Shown here piece after piece: positions 1 through 10,292 of a DNA stretch of 64,000 bases (positions are counted from its first letter, which is position 1; each line of letters begins with the position of its first letter). Source of the stretch: Desulfoglaeba alkanexedens ALDC (GTDB lineage: Bacteria > Desulfobacterota > Syntrophobacteria > Syntrophobacterales > DSM-9756); contig NZ_CP040098.1 of the NCBI RefSeq assembly GCF_005377625.1, positions 1,543,501 to 1,607,500 on the forward strand, in the 5' to 3' direction. Both the position numbers and the translations under genes were made by a program. The notes beneath the pieces are model-generated. The model saw only the letters and a program-made list of their open reading frames with translations, did not search any database and was not told the DNA's origin.

Positions 1-269
1 CCGAGGAATGCCGCGAATTCTTCGGAAGTCATGAGCCGCCCGCGTTCGTCCCAGACCACGAGGTGGCTTCGCGCTTCCACCGCCGACAGCAGCCGTTCGC
101 TCTCTTTGAGCCGCACCAGATCTTCGTTGGCTTTTTTCCCGATTTTTTCCGCTCGAACCGTTCGGACCGTAATCGGCGCGTACCGCCTGATCCGCTCCAC
201 ATACCGCGCAACTCCTGATTCCACCTCAGGAAGGTTTGTTTTTCCCACAAAAAGCAGTCGGATCTTCAT
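1..269 (-). CDS. rlmH: 23S rRNA (pseudouridine1915-N3)-methyltransferase RlmH, 3' part outside window
   Basis: The frame starts with ATG at 269 and reads MKIRLLFVGKTNLPEVESGV, then VARYVERIRRY and LVVWDERGRLMTSEEFAAF before the window ends. This is the N-terminal half of the SPOUT-class methyltransferase RlmH (YbeA), which methylates pseudouridine 1915 of 23S rRNA. The C-terminal knot with the SAM site lies beyond position 1. The start overlaps the last 44 bases of tlyA, so the two rRNA-methyltransferase genes are probably translated from one message. The family is usually about 155 residues; 89 are visible. Confidence 0.88.
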   Translation of the reverse strand, partial: MKIRLLFVGKTNLPEVESGVARYVERIRRYAPITVRTVRAEKIGKKANEDLVRLKESERLLSAVEARSHLVVWDERGRLMTSEEFAAFL

Positions 270-1011
270 CGCGTTCCTTGAACGCCGCCATGAGGAATTC
301 GCGGTTACCTTTGGGTCCGAGAATGGGCGACGGGGTGATGCCGAGCACCCGCAAGCCGCATTGGCCTGCAAACGCCGTCACGTCCCGGCAGACGGCGTCG
401 TGCACCGCGGGATCCCGCACCACGCCGCCTTTTCCCACCCGGCTTCGGCCGGCTTCGAACTGGGGTTTGATAAGACAGACCAGGCGGCCCTGCGGTCTGA
501 GGAAGGCAGTGACACGGGGGATGACCAGCCTGAGGGAAATGAAGGACGTGTCGACGGTGGCGATGTCCACGGGTTCGGGCACGCGTTCGGGTTCCAGGTA
601 CCGGATGTTCGCCCGTTCGATCACCACCACCCGGTCATCCCGTCGAAGCTTCCAGTCGAGCTGGCCGTAACCCACATCCACCGCGTAAACCCGGCGGGCT
701 CCCCGCTGGAGCAGGCAATCGGTGAACCCGCCGGTGGACGCTCCCACATCCAGGGCGACAAGTCCCGAAACGTCGACGGCGAAATGATCCAGGGCGTGTT
801 CGAGTTTGACTCCGCCGCGGCTCACATAGCGAAGACCTTCGCCTGCGATCTCGATGACGCTTTCCCGGGAAACCATGCGGCCGGCTTTGGTGACCGGCTG
901 CCCGTCCACCCGTACTCTTGCCGCCAGGATGAGAGCCTGTGCCCTTTCGCGGCTGAGCGCAAACCCCCGTTCCACCAGCAGCTTATCCAAACGCTCGGAC
1001 GACCCGGCCAT
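226..1011 (-). CDS. tlyA: TlyA-family rRNA 2'-O-methyltransferase
   Basis: The 261-residue protein has an N-terminal S4 RNA-binding domain (RLDKLLVERGFALSRERAQ, about residues 7-65) followed by an FtsJ-type methyltransferase domain (about 85-250). The SAM-binding motif LDVGASTGGFTDCLLQRGA and the later VCLIKPQFE are visible. TlyA proteins (formerly called hemolysin A) add 2'-O-methyl groups to cytidines of ribosomal RNA. Length is normal for the family. The gene follows dxs in the same direction, a common neighbourhood (xseA-xseB-ispA-dxs-tlyA), but here an 800-bp repeat element separates them. Confidence 0.9.
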   Translation of the reverse strand: MAGSSERLDKLLVERGFALSRERAQALILAARVRVDGQPVTKAGRMVSRESVIEIAGEGLRYVSRGGVKLEHALDHFAVDVSGLVALDVGASTGGFTDCLLQRGARRVYAVDVGYGQLDWKLRRDDRVVVIERANIRYLEPERVPEPVDIATVDTSFISLRLVIPRVTAFLRPQGRLVCLIKPQFEAGRSRVGKGGVVRDPAVHDAVCRDVTAFAGQCGLRVLGITPSPILGPKGNREFLMAAFKERDEDPTAFCGKNKPS

Positions 1012-1046
1012 GTTCGCCCATAAACGCTATGTTGTTTTTGCTTGGT

Positions 1047-1829
<783 letters not shown>

Positions 1830-3783
1830 CATGTTCGCCCCGGCACAGTCTCAGCGCTGCGGACCGAACCGCCTCCGCATCGATTTCCAGTTCTCGGCGC
1901 AAAACAGCCTGGGCGCCGTGGGGCACGAAGCGATCGGGAATCCCGAGCCGCACCATCGACCGCGGAAACCAGCCCGCGTCGGCGAACATTTCTAGCACGG
2001 CGCTGCCGAAGCCGCCCTGAACCGCGTTCTCTTCCACGGTGATCACTCTTCCCCGGCAATGCTTAGCCCAGTGGAGGAGGAGATCCCGATCCAGCGGCTT
2101 GATGAACCGCGCGTTCACTACAGCGGCCTGGATCCCATCTTCTTCCAAGGTTTGAGCGGCCTTCATCGCTTCGTGGACGGCCACCCCGACGGCCGCCAGG
2201 AGCACATGGTCGCCTTCCCGAAGTATTTCGCCCTTTCCCACGGGCAGAGCTTCCACAGGGGTTGCCAGGTCGACACCCAATCCGGTTCCCCGCGGATAGC
2301 GGACCGCCGCGGGTCCACCGTGTTCCACGGCCGTCTTCAGCATGCGGCGCAGTTCGTTTTCGTCCCGGGGAGCCATAACGGTCATGTTGGGGATGTGACG
2401 GAGGTACGAAAGATCGAAGACGCCATGGTGGGTCGGTCCGTCTTCGCCCACGATGCCTCCACGGTCGATGGCGAAGATCACGGGCAGGTTCTGCAGGCAG
2501 ACGTCGTGGACGATCTGGTCGTAGGCCCGCTGCAGGAAGGTGGAGTAGACGGCCACCACCGGCCGGTAACCTTCCGCGGCCAGGCCGGCGGCAAAGGTCA
2601 CAGCGTGCTGTTCCGCGATGCCTACGTCGAAGAAGCGCTGGGGAAACCGTTCAGCGAAAAGATCCAGGCCGGTTCCCTGGCGCATGGCCGCCGTGACGGC
2701 CACGATCCGGGGGTCCTTTTCCGCCAGTTCAACCAGGGATCGCCCGAAAACGGACGTGTAGGAAGGGGGGGGCCCGGAATCCTTTCGCACCTTTCCCGTC
2801 TTCACGTCGAAACAGCCCACGCCGTGAAACACGGAGGGATCGCGTTCGGCCGGTTCGTAGCCGCGGCCCTTCTGTGTGCCCACATGGACCAGGACCGGCC
2901 CGGTCAGCGATCGGGCGGTTTCGAAGGTTTCGATCAACCGTTCCAGCCGGTGCCCATTGATGGGACCGATGTAGTGAAACTTCAGGGCTCGAAAGAGCAT
3001 GCTCGGTGTGAAGAAGACCCGAATGGAATCCTCGCTTCGCCTCAGGATCTGGAGGAGGTTGGGGCCCAGGCCAGGGATGGCGTTCAGGGTTCCTTCCACT
3101 TCCTTTTTGAGGCTGACGAGGGTCCGGCTGGATAGCTTGCGGCTGAGAAAGGAGGAAAAGGCCCCCACGTTGGGCGAGATGGACATTTCATTGTCGTTCA
3201 AAACGACGATGAGGTTCCTTCCCAGGTCGCCGGCGTGGTTCAGGGCTTCGAAGGCCATGCCGCCCGTCATGCTGCCGTCGCCGATAACCGCCACCACGCG
3301 GTTGGCGCAACCCTTCAATGCCTTGGCTGTAGCCATGCCCAGCGCGGCCGAAATGGAGGTGCTGGCGTGGCCGGCCCCGAAGGGATCGAACCGACTCTCT
3401 TCCCGCTTGGGAAAACCGCTGATGCCCCCGTATTGGCGGATCGTGTGGAAACGGTCGCGCCGGCCGGTGATCAGCTTGTGGGTGTAGCACTGATGGCCCA
3501 CGTCCCAGACGATCCGGTCGTGAGGCGCCTGAAAGACGAAGTGCAGGGCCAGGGTCAGTTCCACCACGCCCAGGTTGGGCGCCAAATGGCCGCCGTTTTG
3601 CGCCACCGTATCGATCAGGACCCGGCGGATTTCGGCCGCCAGCCGGTAAAGCTCTTCCAGGGAAAGCGTTTTCAGCTGCTCCGGTGAATCGATCCCGGCC
3701 AGCAACCGGCCGGCTGAAGTCAATGCCTTTCCATTGGTGTCCATGGCTTCCTGCGTCAAACGACCGATTTCAGTTTCCAGGTT

Positions 3784-4689
3784 TCAAGACTTCCGCTCCA
3801 GGAGATAACGTGCGATGGCTCGAAGCGGTTCCGCGCGCCGGTCGAAGGTGCGGAGCGCTTCCACCGCCTGGTTCACATGCTCTTTCGCCGCTTCCCGGCT
3901 TAGCGTGATACCCAGCAGCGCCGGATAGGTCTTTTTGTTCCTGGCGACGTCGGAACCCGGGGTTTTCCCCATGAGAACCGCGTCGCCTTCCACGTCCAGA
4001 AGATCGTCCGTGATCTGAAAAGCGAGTCCCAGGTGCTTGCCGTAGCGGACGAGCCGCTGCAGATCGGTTGCTTCACATCCCCCCAGGAGTCCGCCGATTT
4101 CGAGGGAAGCCGAAATGAGCGCCCCGGTCTTCCGGATGTGCATGTACTTCACCGTGGGGAAATCCATCTCGCGGGTTTCGCCTTCCAGGTCGATCACCTG
4201 ACCGCCGATCATGCCCCGGTATCCGGCGGCTTTCACCAGAATGTGGATCACCTGCAGGCGCTTTTCAGGGGGCAGGTTCCCATTGTTGCCCAGGTTCGGG
4301 TCGGCTACCAGGCCGAAGCCTTCCGTCAGCAGCGTGTCGCCCGCCAGGATCGCGACCGCTTCCCCGTAGACCTTATGGTTCGTGGGTTTTCCCCGGCGGA
4401 AATCGTCGTTGTCCATGGCCGGCAGATCGTCGTGGATGAGCGAATAGGTGTGGATCATTTCCAGGGCACAGGCCGCGGGCATCGCATCGTCCGCCGTGCC
4501 GCCCATCACCTCCGCCGCCGCGAGGCACAGGATGGGCCGGAGCCGCTTTCCGCCTGCAAAAAGGCTGTACCGGGCCGCTTCGACCACGGTCTTTTCCAGC
4601 CCCGACGACGCCGGAAAAAAGACATCCAGCGCCCGGTCCACTCTTTCCCTGCGTTCCGCCAGGTAGCCTTCAAGATCGAAGGATTCCAT
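3784..4689 (-). CDS. ispA: Polyprenyl (farnesyl/geranylgeranyl) diphosphate synthase
   Basis: This 301-residue trans-prenyltransferase condenses isopentenyl and allylic diphosphates. Both aspartate-rich metal-binding motifs are present: HDDLPAMDNDDFRRG (first, about residues 85-100) and FQITDDLLDVEGD (second, about 225-237). The GGKRLRP substrate-binding motif is at about 46-52. It sits between xseB and dxs in the conserved exonuclease VII/isoprenoid cluster. Chain length of the product cannot be fixed by eye; the short-chain IspA group is most likely from context. Confidence 0.92.
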   Translation of the reverse strand: MESFDLEGYLAERRERVDRALDVFFPASSGLEKTVVEAARYSLFAGGKRLRPILCLAAAEVMGGTADDAMPAACALEMIHTYSLIHDDLPAMDNDDFRRGKPTNHKVYGEAVAILAGDTLLTEGFGLVADPNLGNNGNLPPEKRLQVIHILVKAAGYRGMIGGQVIDLEGETREMDFPTVKYMHIRKTGALISASLEIGGLLGGCEATDLQRLVRYGKHLGLAFQITDDLLDVEGDAVLMGKTPGSDVARNKKTYPALLGITLSREAAKEHVNQAVEALRTFDRRAEPLRAIARYLLERKS

Positions 4690-4778
4690 ATAGATCCCGT
4701 CCCGATTCCATAAACATCCGGGTTTTTACCATGAACGGGCACCGCTTTCCAGAACGGATTGGACCTTCCGCATCTGGG

Positions 4779-5039
4779 TCAGCCGTTCTCTTCTTCGTTT
4801 TTGGGAGGTTCGAACGGGGCCGTCGCCCAGCGGTCATCCTGGTCTTTAACCAGCATCTGGAGGGTCTTTTCGGCCTCGTCCAACTTCTGGTGGCAGAACC
4901 GGACCAGTTGAACGCCCTCCGAAAAGGCTTCCATAGCCTCTTCCAGGGGCACATCCCCTTTTTCCAGCCTTTCGACGATCTTTTCCAGGTCTTTCAGGGC
5001 CTCTTCAAACTTCTCCGTTGTTTTCTTCTTCCTCGCCAC
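4779..5039 (-). CDS. xseB: Exodeoxyribonuclease VII small subunit
   Basis: This small helical subunit binds XseA to form exonuclease VII, a processive single-strand DNA exonuclease. The family signature FEEALKDLEKIVERLEKGDVPLEEAMEAFSEGVQLVRFCHQKLDEAEK is complete. GTG at 5039 with AAGGA six bases upstream is chosen over an upstream TTG (5069), giving 86 residues. It overlaps the 3' end of xseA by 35 bases, consistent with translational coupling. A charged tail follows the family core. Confidence 0.9.
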   Translation of the reverse strand: MARKKKTTEKFEEALKDLEKIVERLEKGDVPLEEAMEAFSEGVQLVRFCHQKLDEAEKTLQMLVKDQDDRWATAPFEPPKNEEENG

Positions 5040-6429
5040 GTTCCGTCCGTCCTTGTCCGGGTTCGTCAATTGAATCGATGCAGGCTTCGACCACGCAGCG
5101 CAGCGCCCCCTGCCAGAGCCGTACTTGCACCCGCTGTCCTTCTTTCACCTCACGGGCACACCGCACGATTTTCCCGTCCGGCATCCGGTGCGTGATGGAA
5201 TAGCCGCGGCCCAGGATCGCGAGGGGGTTCAGGCTTTCCAGTTGAGCCGCCCGGTGTTCCAGCTGAAATCGACTTCTTTCCAGGAGCTTTCCCTGGTCCA
5301 CGCAAAGGCTCCGAAATACGGCGTTCACCCGATCCCTCAAGGATTCGATCCTCTGGGAGGGACGGTGGAGCTTCAGCCGTTCCGCCAGGTGCCCGTGAGT
5401 CATCCGAAGACGGGCCAATCGCCCGGAAAAGGCGAGCACCAGTCTTTCCAGGCGGTCGTCCACATAGAGGCGCCGGTCGGTGATTCGGCGCCTCGGATCC
5501 CGCAGGCGCTTGGCCAGGTGGTGGAGTTGCTCCCGGTGCCTTTGAACCCGCCGTTCCAGGGTCGAACGCAGCCGTTCGGAAAGCGACGATAGATCGCGTT
5601 CGACGCCTTCCAGCCGTCCAACGATCCATTGAGCGGCCGCCGTAGGCGTGGGGGCGCGAAGGTCGGCGGCCATGTCCGAAATGGTGACGTCGATTTCGTG
5701 GCCGACGCACGAAATCGTGGGAATGGGGCAGTCCGCTACGGCACGGGCCACCGCTTCTTCGTTGAAGGCCCAAAGGTCCTCCAGGCTGCCCCCGCCTCGC
5801 CCTACCAGGATCACGTCCCACCGGAAAGTGTCGCGAAGGGCGCCGGCCTGTTGGATGGCCCGGGCGATTTCCTCCGCGGCTCCCTCCCCCTGGACCCGCA
5901 CCGGGATCAGCGTCACAATGAGCGCATACGGGCTCCGCTGGAGAACCTTGAGGATGTCACGGATGGCGGCGCCCGTAGGCGAGGTCACGACGGCGATCCG
6001 CTGGGGTACGACGGGAAGCGGCTTTTTCCGGGCCGGATCGAAAAGTCCTTCCGCCTCCAGCCGCTTCTTCAATTGCTCGAAAGCGAGCTGCAGGGCGCCC
6101 AACCCTTGCGGTTCCATGACGTCTACGATGAGCTGGTAGTCGCCGCGGGGTTCGTAGACGGTGATTCTCCCCTGGCAGAGGACCTGAAGACCGGCTTCGG
6201 GTTCGAACCGGAGACGACGCTGCTGCGCTCGGAACATGACCGCCCGCAGCTGACTCCCCGCATCCTTCAAGGTGAAGTAAAAGTGCCCGGAGGCCGGGAC
6301 TCGGAAGTTAGAAACCTCCCCGCACACCCAAACGTAGGGAAATTCCGACTCCAGCAGGCTCCTGATCCTGGCGTTCAGCTCGCTGACCGTAAAGACACAG
6401 GTTTCTTCGAAAAGCGCGGGAAAGGTCAT
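5005..6429 (-). CDS. xseA: Exodeoxyribonuclease VII large subunit
   Basis: XseA is the catalytic subunit of exonuclease VII. An N-terminal OB-fold (VFTVSELNARIRSLLESEFPYVWVCGEVSNF, GHFYFTLKD) is followed by the nuclease region with ALIVTLIPVRVQGEGAA, LVGRGGGSLEDLWAFNEE and SCVGHEIDVTISDMAADLRAPTPTAAA, then a long helical C-terminal part. The start at 6429 (MTFPALFEE) matches the family; an upstream extension in the same frame is out-of-family and overlaps the preceding permease gene. Five bases separate it from that permease. Confidence 0.94.
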   Translation of the reverse strand: MTFPALFEETCVFTVSELNARIRSLLESEFPYVWVCGEVSNFRVPASGHFYFTLKDAGSQLRAVMFRAQQRRLRFEPEAGLQVLCQGRITVYEPRGDYQLIVDVMEPQGLGALQLAFEQLKKRLEAEGLFDPARKKPLPVVPQRIAVVTSPTGAAIRDILKVLQRSPYALIVTLIPVRVQGEGAAEEIARAIQQAGALRDTFRWDVILVGRGGGSLEDLWAFNEEAVARAVADCPIPTISCVGHEIDVTISDMAADLRAPTPTAAAQWIVGRLEGVERDLSSLSERLRSTLERRVQRHREQLHHLAKRLRDPRRRITDRRLYVDDRLERLVLAFSGRLARLRMTHGHLAERLKLHRPSQRIESLRDRVNAVFRSLCVDQGKLLERSRFQLEHRAAQLESLNPLAILGRGYSITHRMPDGKIVRCAREVKEGQRVQVRLWQGALRCVVEACIDSIDEPGQGRTERGEEEENNGEV

Positions 6430-6434
6430 GGCCT

Positions 6435-7517
6435 CTATTCGAACAGCTTGGGATCCATGGCGTCCCGGAGCCCCTCGCCCACCAGGTTGTAGGCGGTGAT
6501 GCTCACGAAGATGGCCAGTCCCGGAAAGGTGGTGAGCCACCACGCGAATTCAATATAATCGCGGCTCTGCGACAGAATGTCCCCCCAGCTCGGCGTAGGC
6601 GGCGGCACACCAAACCCGAGAAAACTCAAGCTCGATTCCGTCAGAATGGCGCCCGCGATCCCGAAGACCGCCGAAACCAGAACCGGCGCCATCGCGTTGG
6701 GAAGCATGTGCAGGAAAATGATCCGGACGTCGGAAGCCCCAAGAGCCCGAGAAGCTGTGATGAAATCCAGGCTTTTCAGCTTGAGAAATTCCGCGCGTAC
6801 GAAGCGGGCGACGCCCGTCCAGCCGGTGAGCCCGATCACCGCCATGATGTTGTAAATGCTCGGTGGCAGAAATGCAATGATGGCGATGATGAGGAAAAAA
6901 GTCGGGATGGTGAGAAGTATTTCGATGAGCCGGCTCACCACCGCGTCCGTCCAGCCGCCGAAATAACCAGCCAGGGCCCCCAGGGTGATCCCGATGACAA
7001 GAGCGAGCCCCACCGCCACGAACCCCACCGAAAGGGAAATACGGGCGCCGTGGATCATGCGGCTCAACACGTCCCTTCCCCGGTCGTCCGTACCGAAAAG
7101 GTGGCGCACGTTGGGCGGCGCCAGGCTTTCCAGCAGGTCGTACTCGGTAGGCGAATAGGGAACCGGAGGCCACACGGCGAGGCTTGCCTCGCCAAGGAAA
7201 CCACGCTGCACCATGCCGCCCTCGGGATCCCAGAAGTCCTTCCACGTAGCCGCACCACGGGGCGCCTCAGCCGAAAAAACCGGGAAGGACCATCCGCCGT
7301 CGGCTCGAACCACGACAGGCCGGTCGTTGGCCAAAACCGGCGCAAGGACGGCCACGGTGACCAGAAAGATCGTGACCCACAAGCCCGCCACCGAAAGCGG
7401 CCGCTTTCGGAAATGGTGCCAAACCATCTGCCGGTAGCCGGCCGCCACGAATGCCCCGTCCCCTTCTGATGGTTTTTCGTCGAACCGGTCCGCCATGGTT
7501 CCCGTGCCCTTGCTCAC
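6435..7517 (-). CDS. ABC transporter permease, OppC/DppC type
   Basis: The 360-residue inner-membrane permease carries an N-terminal transmembrane segment (LSVAGLWVTIFLVTVAVLAPVLA), a periplasmic loop, and the BPD_transp_1 domain with DDRGRDVLSRMIHGARISLSVG and the cytoplasmic EAA loop region SRALGASDVRIIFLHMLPNA. It belongs to the peptide/nickel/opine importer class. Its start overlaps the stop of the partner permease by 4 bases (ATGA). The enlarged loop after helix 1 (about residues 65-130) resembles YejE-type proteins. No ATPase gene is adjacent, so the ATPases must be encoded elsewhere. Confidence 0.88.
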   Translation of the reverse strand: MSKGTGTMADRFDEKPSEGDGAFVAAGYRQMVWHHFRKRPLSVAGLWVTIFLVTVAVLAPVLANDRPVVVRADGGWSFPVFSAEAPRGAATWKDFWDPEGGMVQRGFLGEASLAVWPPVPYSPTEYDLLESLAPPNVRHLFGTDDRGRDVLSRMIHGARISLSVGFVAVGLALVIGITLGALAGYFGGWTDAVVSRLIEILLTIPTFFLIIAIIAFLPPSIYNIMAVIGLTGWTGVARFVRAEFLKLKSLDFITASRALGASDVRIIFLHMLPNAMAPVLVSAVFGIAGAILTESSLSFLGFGVPPPTPSWGDILSQSRDYIEFAWWLTTFPGLAIFVSITAYNLVGEGLRDAMDPKLFE

Positions 7518-8512
7518 CGGAGCTGAATCCGGGGGTCCAACACAGCGTAAAGGATGTCGGAAATCAACAGCCCCGCCAGGGTCAGAAGCGCAGAAAGAGT
7601 GGTGATAGCCATGATCACCGGGTAGTCCCGGGACAGCACCGCCTCGAATCCCAGCTGACCCATGCCCGGGATGGAAAAGATGCTTTCAATGATCACGCTC
7701 CCGCCGAACATGGCGGGAAGCAAAAAGGCGAGAAGCGTCACGATGGGAAGCAGTGCGTTACGAAAAGCGTGCTTGAAGATCACCACCCGCTCGCTCAATC
7801 CCTTCGCACGGGCCGTCCGTACATAGTCTTCGCGGATCACTTCCAGAAGCTCCGCCCGCGTCAGCCGCGAAAGGTACGCGAGACCTCCATAGGTGAGGCA
7901 CGTCACCGGAAGCACCAAGTGCCACAGCCGGTCCGCCAGCCGCTGCCAGGACGGCCAGGTTTCCGCACCCACCGAGGAAATCCCGTATACGGGAAACACA
8001 TCCCAGAAGTCTCCGCCTCCGAAAAACATGATAAGAAGCACCGCGGTCCAGAAACTGGGCAGCGAATACAGGAAGAAAAAAAGGAGCGTGAAGAGCCGAT
8101 CGGCGAATGTTTCCGGGTGCGTGGCCGAATAGATCCCGAAGGGGATGGAAATCAAGTAGACGAGAAAAATCGAGATCACGTTGATTTGGATCGTGATGGG
8201 AAGCCTTTCCGCGATCTTTTCCCACACGTCGCGGTGATCCTTGTAGGACGACCCGAAATCGAAGGTGAACACCCGCTTGACCCACAGCAGGTACTGAACC
8301 GGAAGCGGCTTGTCGAGCCCGTAAAGCCGCTTCGTGTCCTCGATGATCTGTTCCGTGTAGGCGCTTTCGGCCATCTCGCCCTGGGCCGCCATCTGGAGCT
8401 TCAGCACCGCGGGGTTCCCGGGCGCCAACTGGATGATGAGAAACGTGATGAAGGTGATGCCGAGAAGCGTCGGAACGATCTGCAGGAGTCTCTTGAGGAG
8501 ATACGCTTTCAT
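7514..8512 (-). CDS. ABC transporter permease, OppB/DppB type
   Basis: The protein (332 residues) opens with the typical MKAYLLKRLLQIVPTLLGIT followed by FITFLIIQLAPGNP. It continues through multiple hydrophobic helices and the EAA loop region RAKGLSERVVIFKHAFRNALLP. It pairs with the OppC-type permease with which it overlaps by 4 bases. The substrate-binding protein gene lies 196 bases upstream in the same direction. Members of this class import oligopeptides, nickel or similar solutes; substrate cannot be assigned. Confidence 0.9.
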   Translation of the reverse strand: MKAYLLKRLLQIVPTLLGITFITFLIIQLAPGNPAVLKLQMAAQGEMAESAYTEQIIEDTKRLYGLDKPLPVQYLLWVKRVFTFDFGSSYKDHRDVWEKIAERLPITIQINVISIFLVYLISIPFGIYSATHPETFADRLFTLLFFFLYSLPSFWTAVLLIMFFGGGDFWDVFPVYGISSVGAETWPSWQRLADRLWHLVLPVTCLTYGGLAYLSRLTRAELLEVIREDYVRTARAKGLSERVVIFKHAFRNALLPIVTLLAFLLPAMFGGSVIIESIFSIPGMGQLGFEAVLSRDYPVIMAITTLSALLTLAGLLISDILYAVLDPRIQLR

Positions 8513-8577
8513 GGAAAGATCGCCTTCGGGGCGTCAGGATGACCCGGTCGGTCCGAACCGGGGCCCCGCTGTTTTTC

Positions 8578-8597
8578 CGCTTCGCTCCGGAAGCGGC
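8578..8597 (-). other. Hairpin in the binding-protein/permease spacer
   Basis: A 7-bp perfect stem with a 6-base loop (CCGCTTC / GAAGCGG) lies in the 196-bp gap between the binding-protein gene and the first permease gene. Hairpins here often reduce downstream transcription or protect the upstream message, giving more binding protein than permease. No T-run follows, so it is not a classic terminator. Confidence 0.35.
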
Positions 8598-8708
8598 CGG
8601 GCCGGGAAGAAGGCCGACTCAAGGTATCACTCTCTTCGATTCCTCCCGCTCTGTCAATCCCGCCTCCAACCCTGCCGTAGGGTCGATCCCCGGAAAGTGC
8701 CCTTTCTT

Positions 8709-10292
8709 TCACGGATTCCGGTAGCGCTGCAGCTTTTCAGGAACCCACCATTCCCGCGGTTCCAGGCCCATGGGATAGACCTTCACGTTCTGAAACCGCC
8801 GATCCACCGCAACCAGCGCTTCGGTGGTGAAAAGGAAGGTATAGGGCTGTTCCTCATGCAGGATTTCATGAAAACGGTGATAGAGGCGCCGCCGCTTTTC
8901 GGGATCGAATTCGGTCCGGGCCGCTTCGATGATTCTATCGGCTTCTTCATGCCGAAACCCGACGAAGTTGGACCCACGGTCGGCCTGAGACGAATGCCAC
9001 AGCTGGTACGGATCCGATTCCCAGCTCAGGCTCCAGGCCAGGGTGCAGGCGTCGAACTCATGGCTCTGAATCTTTTGAATGAAAACGGCCCATTCGAGCT
9101 TTCGGATCCCCATGCGAATCCCCACTTCCTTCAGGTTTTGCTGTAGGATGGTGGCCAGCTGCTCGCCGAATTTGGATCCCGCCGAAACGAGGAATTCGAA
9201 TTCGAAGGGAACGCCGTTCCGATCCAGGATCCCGTCGCCGTCGCGGTCCTTCCATCCCGCTGCTTCCAGTAGAGCCATCGCTTCTTGAGGATCGTACGGG
9301 TACGGCTGGATGTCCCGGTTGTACTCGGGACTTTTGACGTAGAAGGTTCCGGTCACCACGGTCCCCAGGCCGAACAGCAGCCGATCCAGGATGGTTTCCC
9401 GGTCGAGAAGGTGGGTCATGGCCCGGCGCACCCGGCGGTCACTGAAAAGCTCCTTACGAAGATTCCACCCGATGTAGCTGTAGCTGGGCTGATAGTACTT
9501 GAGCTTCTTAAACCGCTGGTTGAACTTGCGGCTGCCCGTCTGCTTCACCCACTGGATGGGGCGGAGCCCCATGAGGTCAAGGCCACCCTTTTTCAAAACC
9601 TGGAGGGCCACCGTGTTGTCGGTGATGATCTTGAAGACGATCCGCTGGAGATGGGGTTTTTCCCCCCAATAATCCTCGTTTCGAACCAGGACGATTTCCT
9701 TTCCCGTGTCCCAGTGAAGCAGCCGGTAGGGGCCCGTTCCCACGGGGTGCCGCATGATGGGGTGCCGGTTGAAATCTTCTTCCGGCAAGAACCGGTGGGC
9801 CGGCACGATGGGAATCCCGCCGCAGAATTCCAGTGCCCGGAAGTAAGGCATCCGGTACGTGTACCGGATCGTGTGATCATCCAGGGCTTCCACTTTTTCG
9901 ATGTCGCGGTAATAGTTTCGAAGGTGGGCGGCGTCCACCCCGGGGTCCTGGATGCGCTCATACGAAAACACCACGTCTTTTGCGGAAAACGGCTTCCCGT
10001 CTTCCCAGAAAATGTCCTTCTTCAGGTGAAAGGTGTACGTCAGGCGGTCTTCGGAGACATCCCAGGAATCGGCCAGCACGGGCACCAGTTCCATGGTCTT
10101 CGGATCGCGCCGCAGCAGCGATTCGTAAATGTAGTCATTGATCTGGGACGCATAGGCGTCGGTGGCGGTTATGGGATTCAGCGTGGAAGGTTCCGCCGGA
10201 AGATGTACGATGAGCCAGTCCCCGTCGACGGGCTTTCCCGTGTCGGCGTGGACGGGGGCGGCGAGTCCCAGGATCACGGCCAGGATCATCAT
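8709..10292 (-). CDS. Peptide/nickel-type ABC substrate-binding protein (SBP_bac_5)
   Basis: This is a family 5 extracytoplasmic solute-binding protein. From Met at 10292 it has a signal peptide (MMILAVILGLAAPVHA, cleavage after VHA likely) and 527 residues with PAEPSTLNPITATDAYASQI, YTFHLKKDIFWEDGKPFSAKDVVFSYERI, HPVGTGPYRL and DRRVRRAMTHLLDRETI. The frame remains open upstream through a YqaA-like membrane domain, so a longer 718-residue product reaching 10865 is formally possible. A GGAAGGAGGAGG stretch lies about 18 bases before 10292, rather far for a ribosome site. The two permease genes follow. Confidence 0.85.
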   Translation of the reverse strand: MMILAVILGLAAPVHADTGKPVDGDWLIVHLPAEPSTLNPITATDAYASQINDYIYESLLRRDPKTMELVPVLADSWDVSEDRLTYTFHLKKDIFWEDGKPFSAKDVVFSYERIQDPGVDAAHLRNYYRDIEKVEALDDHTIRYTYRMPYFRALEFCGGIPIVPAHRFLPEEDFNRHPIMRHPVGTGPYRLLHWDTGKEIVLVRNEDYWGEKPHLQRIVFKIITDNTVALQVLKKGGLDLMGLRPIQWVKQTGSRKFNQRFKKLKYYQPSYSYIGWNLRKELFSDRRVRRAMTHLLDRETILDRLLFGLGTVVTGTFYVKSPEYNRDIQPYPYDPQEAMALLEAAGWKDRDGDGILDRNGVPFEFEFLVSAGSKFGEQLATILQQNLKEVGIRMGIRKLEWAVFIQKIQSHEFDACTLAWSLSWESDPYQLWHSSQADRGSNFVGFRHEEADRIIEAARTEFDPEKRRRLYHRFHEILHEEQPYTFLFTTEALVAVDRRFQNVKVYPMGLEPREWWVPEKLQRYRNP